Source: CAZOOR01 sp964581505 (GTDB taxonomy: Bacteria; Bacteroidota; Ignavibacteria; Kapaibacteriales; UBA2268). Taken from it: DNA of 33,333 nt. A program made the translations under genes and the position numbers. Where the stretch lies: assembly GCA_964581505.1 (NCBI GenBank), contig CAZOOR010000027.1:1-33333 (forward strand), written 5' to 3'. This document shows, piece after piece, positions 25,180-33,333 of the stretch (its first letter is position 1; every line of letters begins with the position of its first letter). The notes beneath the pieces were generated by a model. The model was not told the DNA's origin. It was given only the letters and a program-made list of their open reading frames with translations, and did not search any database.

Positions 25180-27545
25180 TGCCCCAATTTGCACATAACA
25201 CAAATTCGCTTTTCTTCGAATCCTTAAAACAACTTGAATTCGATACTGTTCTTGAAATAATATCACAATTTGCCACTTCCGATTTGGGTAAGCGATTTAT
25301 TCTAAATTCACAACCGACAAATGAAGTATGGTGGCTAAACCGTGAGCATACTCTAATTGAAGAAATGACAAGAGTTATTACAGAAGACCAGCCCCTACCT
25401 TTGGAGTATTTAAAAGATATTAAGCCCGTCTTACATAAATCCCTCGTTGCAAATGCAATCCTATCAACAGATGAAATACTAAGTGTTCGGAATGTCATCA
25501 GGACATCTCGACTTAATAAAAATTATTTCAAATTAAAAATTGATTTATATCCTGCGCTTTATGAAGAGTCTGAATTACTTGATGAGAACCGTCTGCTCGA
25601 AAAACATATTAGTGAATGTATTGATGACACAAGCGAAGTCAAGGATACTGCTTCCCGTGAACTTTTAAGAATCCGCAAGGATATTCAAAGCAAGTCGGCA
25701 AGACTGCGAAGTCGGGTGCAAAAGATAATGAAACGAGTGGCAGACGATGAGATGTTGCAAGAAGATTATGTTTCGATTAGAGAGGGTAGGTTTGTTCTTC
25801 CGGTTAAGATAGAAAATAAACGCAAAGTATCGGGCATTATTCACGGTGTATCGCAGACAGGTGCAACTGTTTTTCTCGAGCCTGCCGAAATAATTGAAAT
25901 GAACAATGAAATGTCGCTCCTACTAAACGAAGAGAAACGTGAAGTTTATAGGATTTTACAAAATCTCACATCTGAAATCGGTGGAAATGCGCGAGTTTTC
26001 TTAAAGACCATTGATGTACTTGCTCATTTCGATGCAATTTATGCTAAGGCTAAGTATGCCTTAGAAGTTGGCGCAATTAAACCCGAAATCACGGAAGAAT
26101 CCGAAATCGAACTGCTAAACATACGCCACCCTTTACTTGTCCATAACAAAGGACGTGATAATGTAATACCACTATCGCTCAATTTTACAGGAAAAATAAG
26201 AGGTCATCTTATTTCCGGACCAAATGCCGGTGGAAAGACTGTTGCATTAAAAAGTATCGGACTGAATGTAGCAATGGCATTGAGCGGAATTTTCCCGCTC
26301 GGTGTATGCCGCACTAACTACAGGAATATTTACACTGCAATAGGCGACCACCAAAGTATTGAAAATGATTTGAGTACATTTAGTTCTCAAATCTCACAAT
26401 TGAAAAGCATTCTTGATAATTGCACATCGGAATCGCTTGTTCTTGTTGACGAAATAGGTTCCGGTACAGACCCCCAAGAAGGCTCTGCACTTGCCGCAGG
26501 AATTATAGACAGCTTCCTAAATATGAATTTATTCTTTGTGGTAACAACACACCAATCCTCACTAAAAAGCTACGCACTAACAAGGGAAGAAATTGAAAAC
26601 GACTCGCTCGAATTCAGCGAAGAGCAGTTAAAACCTACATATACATTCCTGACTGGAATACCGGGCAATAGCTACGCTTTTGTTCTTGCGGAAAATCTCG
26701 GTATCCCGAAAAATATTCTGGAACGGGCAAAATCTTATGTTGGCGATAAGCAAGCCAAAATAGAGGAATCTATCAGAGTTCTGCAAAAAGTACGCAAAAG
26801 TGCCGAAGAATTAGAGCGTCAAGCAAATCGCGAGAAAATAAAAGCGGAAGAATTTAAGAAGAAATATGACGAGAAATTTCGCGAAATCAAAGCCAAACGC
26901 CAAGAATTAATGAAAGATGCACGTGAAGACGCTAATGATATTCTAAAAAATGCCAATTCTCTGATTGAGAGAACTATACGAGAAATTAAAGAAGAAAAAA
27001 GAACCATATCCGAGATAAAACACGACTACGAAAATGAGAAAAACGAACTTAAAAAGAAAGTCGAAGCCACTTATGATAAACCGCAAAAGAGAAATAAGGA
27101 AAATGATTTTAATGTAGGTGATTTTGTTACTCTCGAGGATTCGCTTTCGGTGGGAAATATTCTAGAACTTGATAAAAACAACCGTAATGCTTTGATTGAT
27201 TTTAACGGAGTAAAATTTCGTCTGCCCTACGAACAACTCATTAAGACAAAATCCAAACCCAAAGAGAAACGAGACAAATCAATTGCAAGTAATATTAAAT
27301 TCGACTCCAAGATTTCGGTAGATTTGCGCGGAATGCGTGTAGATGAGGCATTACGTGAAACAGATGATTTTATATCAAATGCAATACTTGGTAACACAGG
27401 ACAAGTAACAATCATTCATGGAAAAGGTACCGGCGCCCTACGAACGGCAATACAAGAATATCTAAAAAATCATCCTTCGATTCAATCATTCCGTAATGGT
27501 AAAATCGAAGAAGGTGGTGATGGAGTTACTATTGTTGAAATATAG
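25179..27545 (+). CDS. mutS2: MutS2 (Smr-domain ATPase/nuclease)
   Basis: The 788-residue protein has the MutS2 plan: an N-terminal core and lever region (about 1-310), an ABC-type ATPase with Walker A 'GPNAGGKT' near residue 347 and Walker B 'LVLVDEIGSGTDPQEGSALA' near 420, a long coiled coil (about 510-640), a KOW-like patch ('VGDFVTLEDSLSVG') and a C-terminal Smr domain (about 712-788) with 'DLRGMRVDEAL' and 'HGKGTGALR'. It lacks the MutS mismatch-recognition domain. MutS2 has been tied both to limiting recombination and to rescuing collided ribosomes; the sequence does not decide between them. It is translationally coupled to the YqeY gene. Confidence 0.96.
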   Translation: MPQFAHNTNSLFFESLKQLEFDTVLEIISQFATSDLGKRFILNSQPTNEVWWLNREHTLIEEMTRVITEDQPLPLEYLKDIKPVLHKSLVANAILSTDEILSVRNVIRTSRLNKNYFKLKIDLYPALYEESELLDENRLLEKHISECIDDTSEVKDTASRELLRIRKDIQSKSARLRSRVQKIMKRVADDEMLQEDYVSIREGRFVLPVKIENKRKVSGIIHGVSQTGATVFLEPAEIIEMNNEMSLLLNEEKREVYRILQNLTSEIGGNARVFLKTIDVLAHFDAIYAKAKYALEVGAIKPEITEESEIELLNIRHPLLVHNKGRDNVIPLSLNFTGKIRGHLISGPNAGGKTVALKSIGLNVAMALSGIFPLGVCRTNYRNIYTAIGDHQSIENDLSTFSSQISQLKSILDNCTSESLVLVDEIGSGTDPQEGSALAAGIIDSFLNMNLFFVVTTHQSSLKSYALTREEIENDSLEFSEEQLKPTYTFLTGIPGNSYAFVLAENLGIPKNILERAKSYVGDKQAKIEESIRVLQKVRKSAEELERQANREKIKAEEFKKKYDEKFREIKAKRQELMKDAREDANDILKNANSLIERTIREIKEEKRTISEIKHDYENEKNELKKKVEATYDKPQKRNKENDFNVGDFVTLEDSLSVGNILELDKNNRNALIDFNGVKFRLPYEQLIKTKSKPKEKRDKSIASNIKFDSKISVDLRGMRVDEALRETDDFISNAILGNTGQVTIIHGKGTGALRTAIQEYLKNHPSIQSFRNGKIEEGGDGVTIVEI

Positions 27546-27551
27546 ATAATA

Positions 27552-28916
27552 TCAATAAAATACGGAAGAATTGGGTTCTGGAACGAAAAATTCATTATGC
27601 AATAATTCGACTGCTTGTTGAATATCTTGGGCTTTAACTATAATACTGATATTAACTTCCGAAGCACCTATACTAACCATTGAAATATTTATACCTTTCA
27701 ACACTCCGAAAAATCTCGCTCCAACACCGGCTGCATCTCGTATCCCTTCGCCCACTGCGCATACAACCCCGTAATTTTTCATAATATTTATATCGGCTAT
27801 TTTTCTCAGTTCATTCTTTATCTTGGGTAAATTTTGTACATTTTCAATAGCCAAGGAAATACTTATTTCCGATGTAGTTACAACTTCGACCGCAGTCTTA
27901 TATTTATCAAATACATCAAACACGCTTTTAAGAAAACCGTGTGGAGCGTGCATTATATTAGATGTAATATTGACAACAGTAATGTTCTTTCTGAAAGCAA
28001 TAGCTTTTAGTATTTTCTTTTTTCTACCCTGCGCCACAATTTTAGTACCCGAATGTTCGGGGCGGGAACTATTCCGTACATAGACAGGTATTTTTTCTTT
28101 TATCGCCGGTTGAATTGTTTTCGGGTGCAGTACTTTCGCACCGAAATAAGCAAGCTCGGCAGCTTCAGGATATGTTAGTTCTTTTATTATACGTGCATTT
28201 TTGATATATCGCGGGTCTGCAGTCATAATACCGGAGACGTCCGTCCAGATTTCGAGCCTATCTGCATTAATGCCGGCGGCAATTATTGCGGCTGAATAAT
28301 CCGAGCCGCCACGTCCCAATGTTGTAATATTGCCACTCTTATCCTTGGCAATAAATCCCGCACAAACAATAATCTTGTGTTTGTCAAAAGCCGGCAATAA
28401 TAATTTATTAATTAATTTATTCGTAGCCTTAAAATCAACTTCCGCCACAGAAATATTTGAATCGGTACGGATAATACTTTGCGATTCAAAAAGCATAACA
28501 TCAAGACCGTAGGTTTTCATTGCTTCGGCAATAATAAATGACGAAAGTCGCTCCCCAAAACTAATAATTATATCGGTAGATTTAGGACTGACCTCCCCCA
28601 ATGTATGTAAAGCTTTAATCAATTGTTCCATTTCGGAACGCTCATTATCCAAATACTCCAGCGTACTATTATTCAAATGCAGGTCTTCGACTGTTTTCGT
28701 ATGCAGTTTGAAAATAGAATTTAATAAATCCAATGCAGCCGCATCATTACCTGCACGTAAATTATCAACAATTTCTACTAATGTATCAGTAATTGTAGCC
28801 ATAGCGGAAACAACAACAACGACTTGCTCATTTTTACCCTTGATAATTTTAAGCAGTCTATTTATTGCTTCTGCATCTTGTACGGAAGTCCCACCGAATT
28901 TCGCTACTGTAATCAT
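27552..28916 (-). CDS. lysC: Aspartate kinase
   Basis: This enzyme phosphorylates aspartate in the first step of lysine, threonine and methionine synthesis. I start at ATG 28916, giving 454 residues beginning MITVAKFGGTSVQDA. A longer frame from 28973 would overlap a good promoter (28948-28979) and only adds an unrelated leader. The kinase domain shows 'KFGGTSV', 'SFGERLSS' near 130, 'TTLGRGGSDYSAAI' near 200 and 'WTDVSGIMTADPR' near 225. The C-terminal part (about 300-454) holds two ACT-type regulatory domains, with 'VGARFFGVLKGINISMVSIGASEVNIS', so feedback control by an amino acid is likely. It is monofunctional: no homoserine dehydrogenase domain is fused. Confidence 0.93.
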   Translation of the reverse strand: MITVAKFGGTSVQDAEAINRLLKIIKGKNEQVVVVVSAMATITDTLVEIVDNLRAGNDAAALDLLNSIFKLHTKTVEDLHLNNSTLEYLDNERSEMEQLIKALHTLGEVSPKSTDIIISFGERLSSFIIAEAMKTYGLDVMLFESQSIIRTDSNISVAEVDFKATNKLINKLLLPAFDKHKIIVCAGFIAKDKSGNITTLGRGGSDYSAAIIAAGINADRLEIWTDVSGIMTADPRYIKNARIIKELTYPEAAELAYFGAKVLHPKTIQPAIKEKIPVYVRNSSRPEHSGTKIVAQGRKKKILKAIAFRKNITVVNITSNIMHAPHGFLKSVFDVFDKYKTAVEVVTTSEISISLAIENVQNLPKIKNELRKIADINIMKNYGVVCAVGEGIRDAAGVGARFFGVLKGINISMVSIGASEVNISIIVKAQDIQQAVELLHNEFFVPEPNSSVFY

Positions 28917-28947
28917 ATATATTCTATTAATCATATTCTTTGCATTA

Positions 28948-28979
28948 CAAAAATACATAAAAGTACCAGTCATAGCAAT
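28948..28979 (-). promoter_or_regulatory. Promoter for aspartate kinase, Bacteroidota-type
   Basis: On the minus strand ATTG (28979-28976), 20 bases, then TATTTTTG (28955-28948) fits the TTTG-N17-23-TAnnTTTG pattern with one mismatch. The start of transcription would be near 28941, 25 bases before ATG 28916, which supports the shorter gene start. Confidence 0.55.
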
Positions 28980-28994
28980 TAGTAAAGAATAAAA

Positions 28995-30119
28995 TTATTT
29001 GCTAATATCCTTAATAATGCTATTTACATATTCGGCTATTGCCGGTGAAGCCGTAAGTCCGGGCGAATCAATACCTATAAGATTAAGTAAATTCGGGAAT
29101 CCTTTATCGCTTTCCTCTCTAATGATAAAGTCCTTCATTGCTTCACCTTGATTTTGCAGTGTCGCCATAATACCAGCCATATCGGGACTAATATCATCAT
29201 ATTCCAGAAACGGCAGAAAACATCTGCAAAATTCATAAAACATATCGTGAAACGATTCATCAACAGAGTAGTCAATATTTTCCGACCAAATAAAATGTGG
29301 TCCTAATCGCATTCCCCCATATAAATCCGGCGTAGTATGAACGCCAACATGCCCCGATTTTAGCGGCACAGGATAAATAAGAGCCTTTGGATATTTATCC
29401 AATTTTTTATTCACTCGGAAATATATCCCTTTATGATACTTAATCCTGTAATCAAATTCGTCAATATTAATACCAGCGAGTTCGGCGATTCCGCCCGAAG
29501 CAAGCCCTGCCGAATTTATTAATATTCTTGTACTTAATTCAAAGCTATCACCGGACGGAACTTTGACGGTTAAATGATATTCAGCGTTTTTTCTATCAAT
29601 TCCTACAACTTTATGATTATACACGATATTTGCAGAATTATCAATAGCTTGACGCTCATAAAATTGCATTAATTGATGAGAATCAACAATACCGGAAGAA
29701 GGAGAATAAACGGCGGCTTCGGCAAAAACACGCGGCTCCAATTTATAGATTTCGTCTTTTTCAATAATCCTTACATCACGCGCCCCATTTCCTTTTGCAG
29801 TAGCAAGGACAGACTCCAATTGTGCCATTTCCTCTTCATTAGTAGCAACGATAAATTTTCCGCAGTTTGAATGCGGTACAGAATTTTTATTACATAATTC
29901 GTACATCAGTTCATTACCTCGCAGACATAATTTACCTTTCAAAGAATTCTGCGGATAGTAAATTGATGCGTGGAGAACTTCGCTATTGCGGCTTGATGCA
30001 CCATTGCCAAATGAATTGCTCTCTTCAAGCAAAACTATATCGCTGTAACTCTCGGATAATTTTGCCGCAATAGCCAGTCCGACTACTCCGGCACCAATAA
30101 TAGTTATTTCGGTTTTCAT
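28995..30119 (-). CDS. FAD-dependent oxidoreductase, L-2-hydroxyglutarate oxidase-like
   Basis: The 374-residue protein begins with the FAD-binding fold 'ITIIGAGVVGLAIAAKL' (GxGxxG) and 'IVLLEESNSFGNGASSRNSEVLHA', a pattern of the LhgO/L2HGDH group within the DAO family. 'SGIVDSHQLMQFYE', 'LINSAGLASGGIAELAG' and the C-terminal 'LLNLIGIDSPGLTASPAIAEYV' also fit. Such enzymes oxidise L-2-hydroxyglutarate to 2-oxoglutarate; the close relatives in the family act on other 2-hydroxy or amino acids, so the substrate is probable, not certain. AGGA precedes the ATG. Aspartate kinase lies 78 bp downstream on the same strand but has its own likely promoter. Confidence 0.85.
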   Translation of the reverse strand: MKTEITIIGAGVVGLAIAAKLSESYSDIVLLEESNSFGNGASSRNSEVLHASIYYPQNSLKGKLCLRGNELMYELCNKNSVPHSNCGKFIVATNEEEMAQLESVLATAKGNGARDVRIIEKDEIYKLEPRVFAEAAVYSPSSGIVDSHQLMQFYERQAIDNSANIVYNHKVVGIDRKNAEYHLTVKVPSGDSFELSTRILINSAGLASGGIAELAGINIDEFDYRIKYHKGIYFRVNKKLDKYPKALIYPVPLKSGHVGVHTTPDLYGGMRLGPHFIWSENIDYSVDESFHDMFYEFCRCFLPFLEYDDISPDMAGIMATLQNQGEAMKDFIIREESDKGFPNLLNLIGIDSPGLTASPAIAEYVNSIIKDISK

Positions 30120-30198
30120 TTTTTAATCCTATTTTATTCACCAATGCAAAGTAAATAAAAATCCTACAAAATTAAAAGAAAATGAAATTTATGTAAGC

Positions 30199-30214
30199 TG
30201 GCACATTTATTGCA
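30199..30214 (+). promoter_or_regulatory. Sigma54 promoter (full consensus)
   Basis: TGGCAC (30199-30204), five bases, TTGCA (30210-30214) match the -24/-12 sigma54 consensus TGGCAC-N5-TTGCW at every defined position. Transcription would begin near 30225, about 22 bases before the ATG at 30247. No TGCTAA-type half-site is visible in the 80 bases upstream, so its activator is not identified. Confidence 0.8.
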
Positions 30215-30246
30215 TATATGTATTTGTTAATATAAAAGAGGTTATT

Positions 30247-30855
30247 ATGAGGAAAAAAATAATATTTGTCTTTGTGTTCCTATTATCCATATTGATACAA
30301 TCGAATGCAGAAGACATCAGCAAAAAAGAAGATATCGAGCGGGCATTGATTATGCTCGAAGCAGACTTCGGAAATTCTTTCTACGAAGCATTATATTCAA
30401 TTGATGAGTTGCGACCATACAGTATAATTCAGATTGACAAAATAGCACTGGAATATAATAATGCTTGGGTATCACCCGAATATTTTACTTCGCAATTGAA
30501 TGATAAAGACAAATCAATATTAATTGATAATATCAGTGCATTTATTGCCGATATGCAAAATGAACAGACCGAAAAGAGTGTATTAAGAAAAATAAAATCT
30601 TGGTGCATTTCCGAGAATCAATTAAATCTGATTGCCAAAAAAATCGGAATCGGGAGGACAAATGTTTTGAATATTATTATGAACTTCCTGCCGGCACCTA
30701 TCAACGCAAATACAGGTGAAGTAATAAGTACCGAAAAATCCGACAATGATGGGGCTTACTATTTTTACTCAACTATCAATCAACTGAGTGAACTTTCGCC
30801 CAAAGAGCAGTATCAGTTATTTTCAAAAATATTCGGCGAACTTGCTAGGAAATAA
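30247..30855 (+). CDS. Exported protein of unknown function, sigma54-controlled
   Basis: This 202-residue protein begins with a signal peptide (MRKKIIFVFVFLLSILIQSNA, cleavage near Ala-Glu) and is otherwise polar and mostly alpha-helical by composition, with one cysteine (in 'KSWCISENQ') and no recognisable motif. I see no sorting domain, so it is probably periplasmic. GAGG precedes the ATG. It is a single-gene unit between a divergent flavoprotein gene and a convergent helicase gene (3 bp gap), with a full-consensus sigma54 promoter upstream, so its expression should depend on an enhancer-binding activator such as the one at 6057-7487. Function unknown. Confidence 0.8.
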   Translation: MRKKIIFVFVFLLSILIQSNAEDISKKEDIERALIMLEADFGNSFYEALYSIDELRPYSIIQIDKIALEYNNAWVSPEYFTSQLNDKDKSILIDNISAFIADMQNEQTEKSVLRKIKSWCISENQLNLIAKKIGIGRTNVLNIIMNFLPAPINANTGEVISTEKSDNDGAYYFYSTINQLSELSPKEQYQLFSKIFGELARK

Positions 30856-30858
30856 ATA

Positions 30859-33105
30859 CTAAATCTTTTGCAATTTAGCATATTGCAGCATCAGTTTTTT
30901 TCTGCCAACACTATGGAAATTGACTGTTGCCTGCCGTTTAGCACCCTCGCCGGCCATTGCTACAATTTGTCCTATACCAAAATGCGAATGGCGCACCTTA
31001 TCCCCCACTTTCAATTTAAATTTTGGTTTTTCAATTTGGGAATAATTTTCTTCAGCTGGTATTTGGCTGTATTCACTATACCCCCCGTAAGAATATTTCT
31101 TTTTATTTGCGCTAGAATTTTGCCTGAATGCGGGTTTACTTGCAATGAAATCCATAAGTACTTCATCGATTTCTGCAATAAATTTGGAAGGAGCCTGATA
31201 CGAATAATCTCCAAAACGCATACGCCGTTTTGCATAGCTAATTGACAATTTTTCCATTGCACGAGTAATACCGACATAGAAAAGGCGCCGCTCCTCCTCT
31301 TCTTCTTCAGGATTATTCTCAGCCCTTGCAAACGGGAACAAACCTTTTTCTACACCGGCAATATACACTATCGGAAATTCAAGCCCTTTCGCAGAATGCA
31401 AAGTCATTAGTTTGACTTTTGATTCGCTCATATCCTGAGTGTCAATATCTGCAATTAATGATATTTGTTGCAAATAATCAACCAAATCGGAATCAGGATT
31501 ATCTCTGAAATACTGAGAAATATCAGCCAGTACCTGTTGAATATTGTTCCACCTGTCAAGTGCATCGTCTGTACCTATTTCAGAATACATCTGCATCAAA
31601 CCGGTCTTTTCAATATACTGCAAAGCAAATTCCTGCGAGCTTATGCTATCTTTCAATTGCAATACTTCGTCAATCATCTCAATAAAGATTTTCGCCGCAT
31701 TTTTAGCACGTGTCTGCAATTCCGGTATTTCCGCATAATTACGAAATGCCTCGAAAAGAGATACCTTATGCTCCGACATATAAGCCCGAAAATGATTGAG
31801 TGTTGTGTTCCCAATCCCGCGGGGCGGTTCATTGATAATACGCAGTAGAGATTCGGAATCATTCGGATTGTTAATAAACTTCAAATATGCATAAGTATCT
31901 TTCACTTCCTTACGTTTATAGAAAGACATACCACCGATAATAATGTATGGCAACTTATACTTACGGCATGCATTCTCAAAAGCCAATGATTGGGCATTAG
32001 TTCTGTAGAGAACGGCACAATCTTTTGCTTCGTACTCCTCATTCCTAATTAATTTTGAAATATTTCTAACAATATATTCCGCTTCGTCCAAATCATCACC
32101 ACATTCAACAAGTTTGATTTTATCCCCTTCGGGATTATTTGTCCAAAGTGTTTTTGGGAGCTGGTTACGATTGAATTTAATCACACTGTCTGCCGCCGCA
32201 AGAATATTCTTTGTAGAGCGGTAATTCCTTTCGAGACGTACTATTCTTACATTTTGGAAATCTTTTTTAAACTCCAAGATATTCCGAATTTCCGCACCGC
32301 GCCATTTGTAAATACTCTGAGCATCATCGCCCACAACACAAATATTATTATTCACTCCTGCCAACATCTTGCAAACAACATATTGGGGACGATTAGTATC
32401 TTGATATTCATCTACGTGTAAATACTTAAATCGCTCCTGATATTTTTTCAGCACTTCCGGTTCTTGTGTGAATAATCGGAGCATATTAATCAGTAAATCA
32501 TCGAAATCCATCGCATTACTGCGTTTAAGTTCTTCTTCGTATTCGCGATATACATCGGCAATAGTTTTATCATCTTCATACTTACTTTGGCTATGCAATT
32601 GCTCCCAGCTTAGCATACGATTCTTTGCCCAAGAAATACGATTGCGAACATTCTGCGGCGAAAACTTTTTATCCGAAATACCTCTTGCATTCAAAACGCG
32701 TTTAACTAAACTCTGCGAATCATCGGTATCGTAAATACTGAATGCGTTTGTATATCCCAGCATGCCCGCCTCCGTCCTCAGAATACGTGCAAATATCGAA
32801 TGGAAAGTACCCGCCCAAATGTTACTTGCGGCTCGTGCAGGAACGAGCGTAGCAATACGCTCGCGCAGCTCTGCCGCCGCTTTATTTGTGAATGTAAGTG
32901 CAATAATATTATGCGGCGCAATACCCTGCTCAATCAAAAATGCTATACGATGAGTTAATACACGCGTCTTACCGCTACCGGCACCGGCAACAATTAAGAC
33001 GGGTCCGTGAATAGTTGTAACAGCCTCACGCTGTTCTTCATTTAATCCGTCAAGAATTTTATATTTATGTTCTTTTTCGTCTTGTTTAATTAATTTCAAA
33101 GCCAT
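30859..33105 (-). CDS. pcrA: ATP-dependent DNA helicase PcrA/UvrD
   Basis: The 748-residue superfamily 1A helicase unwinds DNA 3' to 5' in repair and replication. It has 'LNEEQREAV' (Q motif) near 20, motif I 'AGAGSGKT' near 40, motif II 'VDEYQDTN' near 230, 'GDDAQSIYKWRGA' near 258, 'LERNYRST' near 290, motif V 'TLHSAKGLEFPIVY' near 565 and motif VI 'YVGITRA' near 610. The C-terminal 'GDKVRHSHFGIGQIVAM' is the Tudor-like tail that in PcrA/UvrD contacts RNA polymerase. Length is typical. It converges on the exported-protein gene with a 3-bp gap and no terminator in between. Confidence 0.95.
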   Translation of the reverse strand: MALKLIKQDEKEHKYKILDGLNEEQREAVTTIHGPVLIVAGAGSGKTRVLTHRIAFLIEQGIAPHNIIALTFTNKAAAELRERIATLVPARAASNIWAGTFHSIFARILRTEAGMLGYTNAFSIYDTDDSQSLVKRVLNARGISDKKFSPQNVRNRISWAKNRMLSWEQLHSQSKYEDDKTIADVYREYEEELKRSNAMDFDDLLINMLRLFTQEPEVLKKYQERFKYLHVDEYQDTNRPQYVVCKMLAGVNNNICVVGDDAQSIYKWRGAEIRNILEFKKDFQNVRIVRLERNYRSTKNILAAADSVIKFNRNQLPKTLWTNNPEGDKIKLVECGDDLDEAEYIVRNISKLIRNEEYEAKDCAVLYRTNAQSLAFENACRKYKLPYIIIGGMSFYKRKEVKDTYAYLKFINNPNDSESLLRIINEPPRGIGNTTLNHFRAYMSEHKVSLFEAFRNYAEIPELQTRAKNAAKIFIEMIDEVLQLKDSISSQEFALQYIEKTGLMQMYSEIGTDDALDRWNNIQQVLADISQYFRDNPDSDLVDYLQQISLIADIDTQDMSESKVKLMTLHSAKGLEFPIVYIAGVEKGLFPFARAENNPEEEEEERRLFYVGITRAMEKLSISYAKRRMRFGDYSYQAPSKFIAEIDEVLMDFIASKPAFRQNSSANKKKYSYGGYSEYSQIPAEENYSQIEKPKFKLKVGDKVRHSHFGIGQIVAMAGEGAKRQATVNFHSVGRKKLMLQYAKLQKI

Positions 33106-33195
33106 TAAAATCTATTTCATTTTTAGTCAAAAGTGTAAATCCAAATTATCAAAAAATATCCGTTTATTATTGCAATGTGGAAAAATTAATTCTTC

Positions 33196-33218
33196 GAATG
33201 AAACACACAGTTTCATTC
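33196..33218. repeat. Perfect 9-bp inverted repeat
   Basis: GAATGAAAC (33196-33204) and GTTTCATTC (33210-33218) flank a five-base loop, upstream of the helicase gene. No T run follows on either strand, so a terminator is unlikely; an operator or RNA hairpin is possible. The remaining right-hand stretch, 33106-33333, shows no gene. Confidence 0.6.
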
Positions 33219-33333
33219 ATCAATATTAAACGATTATTATCCATTATAAGCATTTAATCATATCGTTGCGTGAAACATACTCGGTATTTATTACGAAAAA
33301 CCGGTAGGAACAACAACAATTTGATAAGATTAG

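Noticed and set aside
28917..28973. Longer N-terminus for aspartate kinase
   Set aside because: The added residues do not match the family, and a good promoter overlaps that region.
33196..33218. Rho-independent terminator
   Set aside because: The hairpin is perfect, but neither side is followed by a run of T.

Overview
This window looks like a low-GC chromosomal segment of a bacterium in the Bacteroidota / Chlorobiota / Ignavibacteriota-Kapaibacteriota group. The support is: several secreted proteins with C-terminal domains of the type IX secretion (T9SS) kind; promoters matching the TTTG-N19-TAnnTTTG pattern of that group; a YfhO-type membrane protein; and a tracrRNA and Cas9 N-terminus of type II-C character. 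No phage, plasmid or transposase gene is visible. Most of the window is chromosomal housekeeping and cell-surface genes.

Layout. 1-2193 (minus) is the N-terminal 731 codons of a secreted Ig-like protein that runs off the left edge. It is followed by a small cysteine-rich T9SS cargo protein (2226-2990) and a 73-residue zinc-ribbon protein (3064-3285). Next comes a plus-strand operon at 3553-8195: a membrane sensor histidine kinase, a sigma54-activating NtrC-type response regulator and a PP2C-like phosphatase. The space between the zinc-ribbon gene and this operon holds five TGCTAA-type half-sites spaced exactly 10 bp apart. They lie about 95-140 bp upstream of a sigma54-like promoter that points at the zinc-ribbon gene.

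8267-8636 is the most unusual part. A 71-codon relic keeps only the Cas9 RuvC-I motif and the start of the bridge helix. Divergent from it is an apparently intact tracrRNA: anti-repeat, ACAATAAGG nexus, CGT-GAAA-ACG hairpin and a strong terminator. No CRISPR array, cas1/cas2 or rest of cas9 is present. The locus abuts an rpsT-tRNA-Arg(ACG) transcription unit.

9239-17559 (minus) is a tandem set of three paralogous secreted proteins (610, 927 and 1227 aa). They share an N-terminal propeller-like module, a cohesin-like region and a sorting domain, but carry 0, 3 and 7 Ig-like modules respectively. Upstream on the same strand are an acyl-CoA synthetase and a STAS-domain protein, then a polysaccharide flippase, a YfhO-family membrane protein and a methyltransferase, which suggests surface glycan or lipid work. 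24727-27545 (plus) is a YqeY-mutS2 pair. 27552-30119 (minus) holds aspartate kinase and an L-2-hydroxyglutarate-oxidase-like flavoprotein. A small exported protein of unknown function at 30247-30855 sits behind a full-consensus sigma54 promoter. A PcrA/UvrD helicase (30859-33105, minus) ends the window.

The local sigma54 activator, the phased operator array and two sigma54-type promoters suggest a signalling circuit that controls the small zinc-ribbon protein and perhaps the exported protein. The Cas9 relic with its preserved tracrRNA suggests either a recently deleted type II-C system or a tracrRNA kept for another role.
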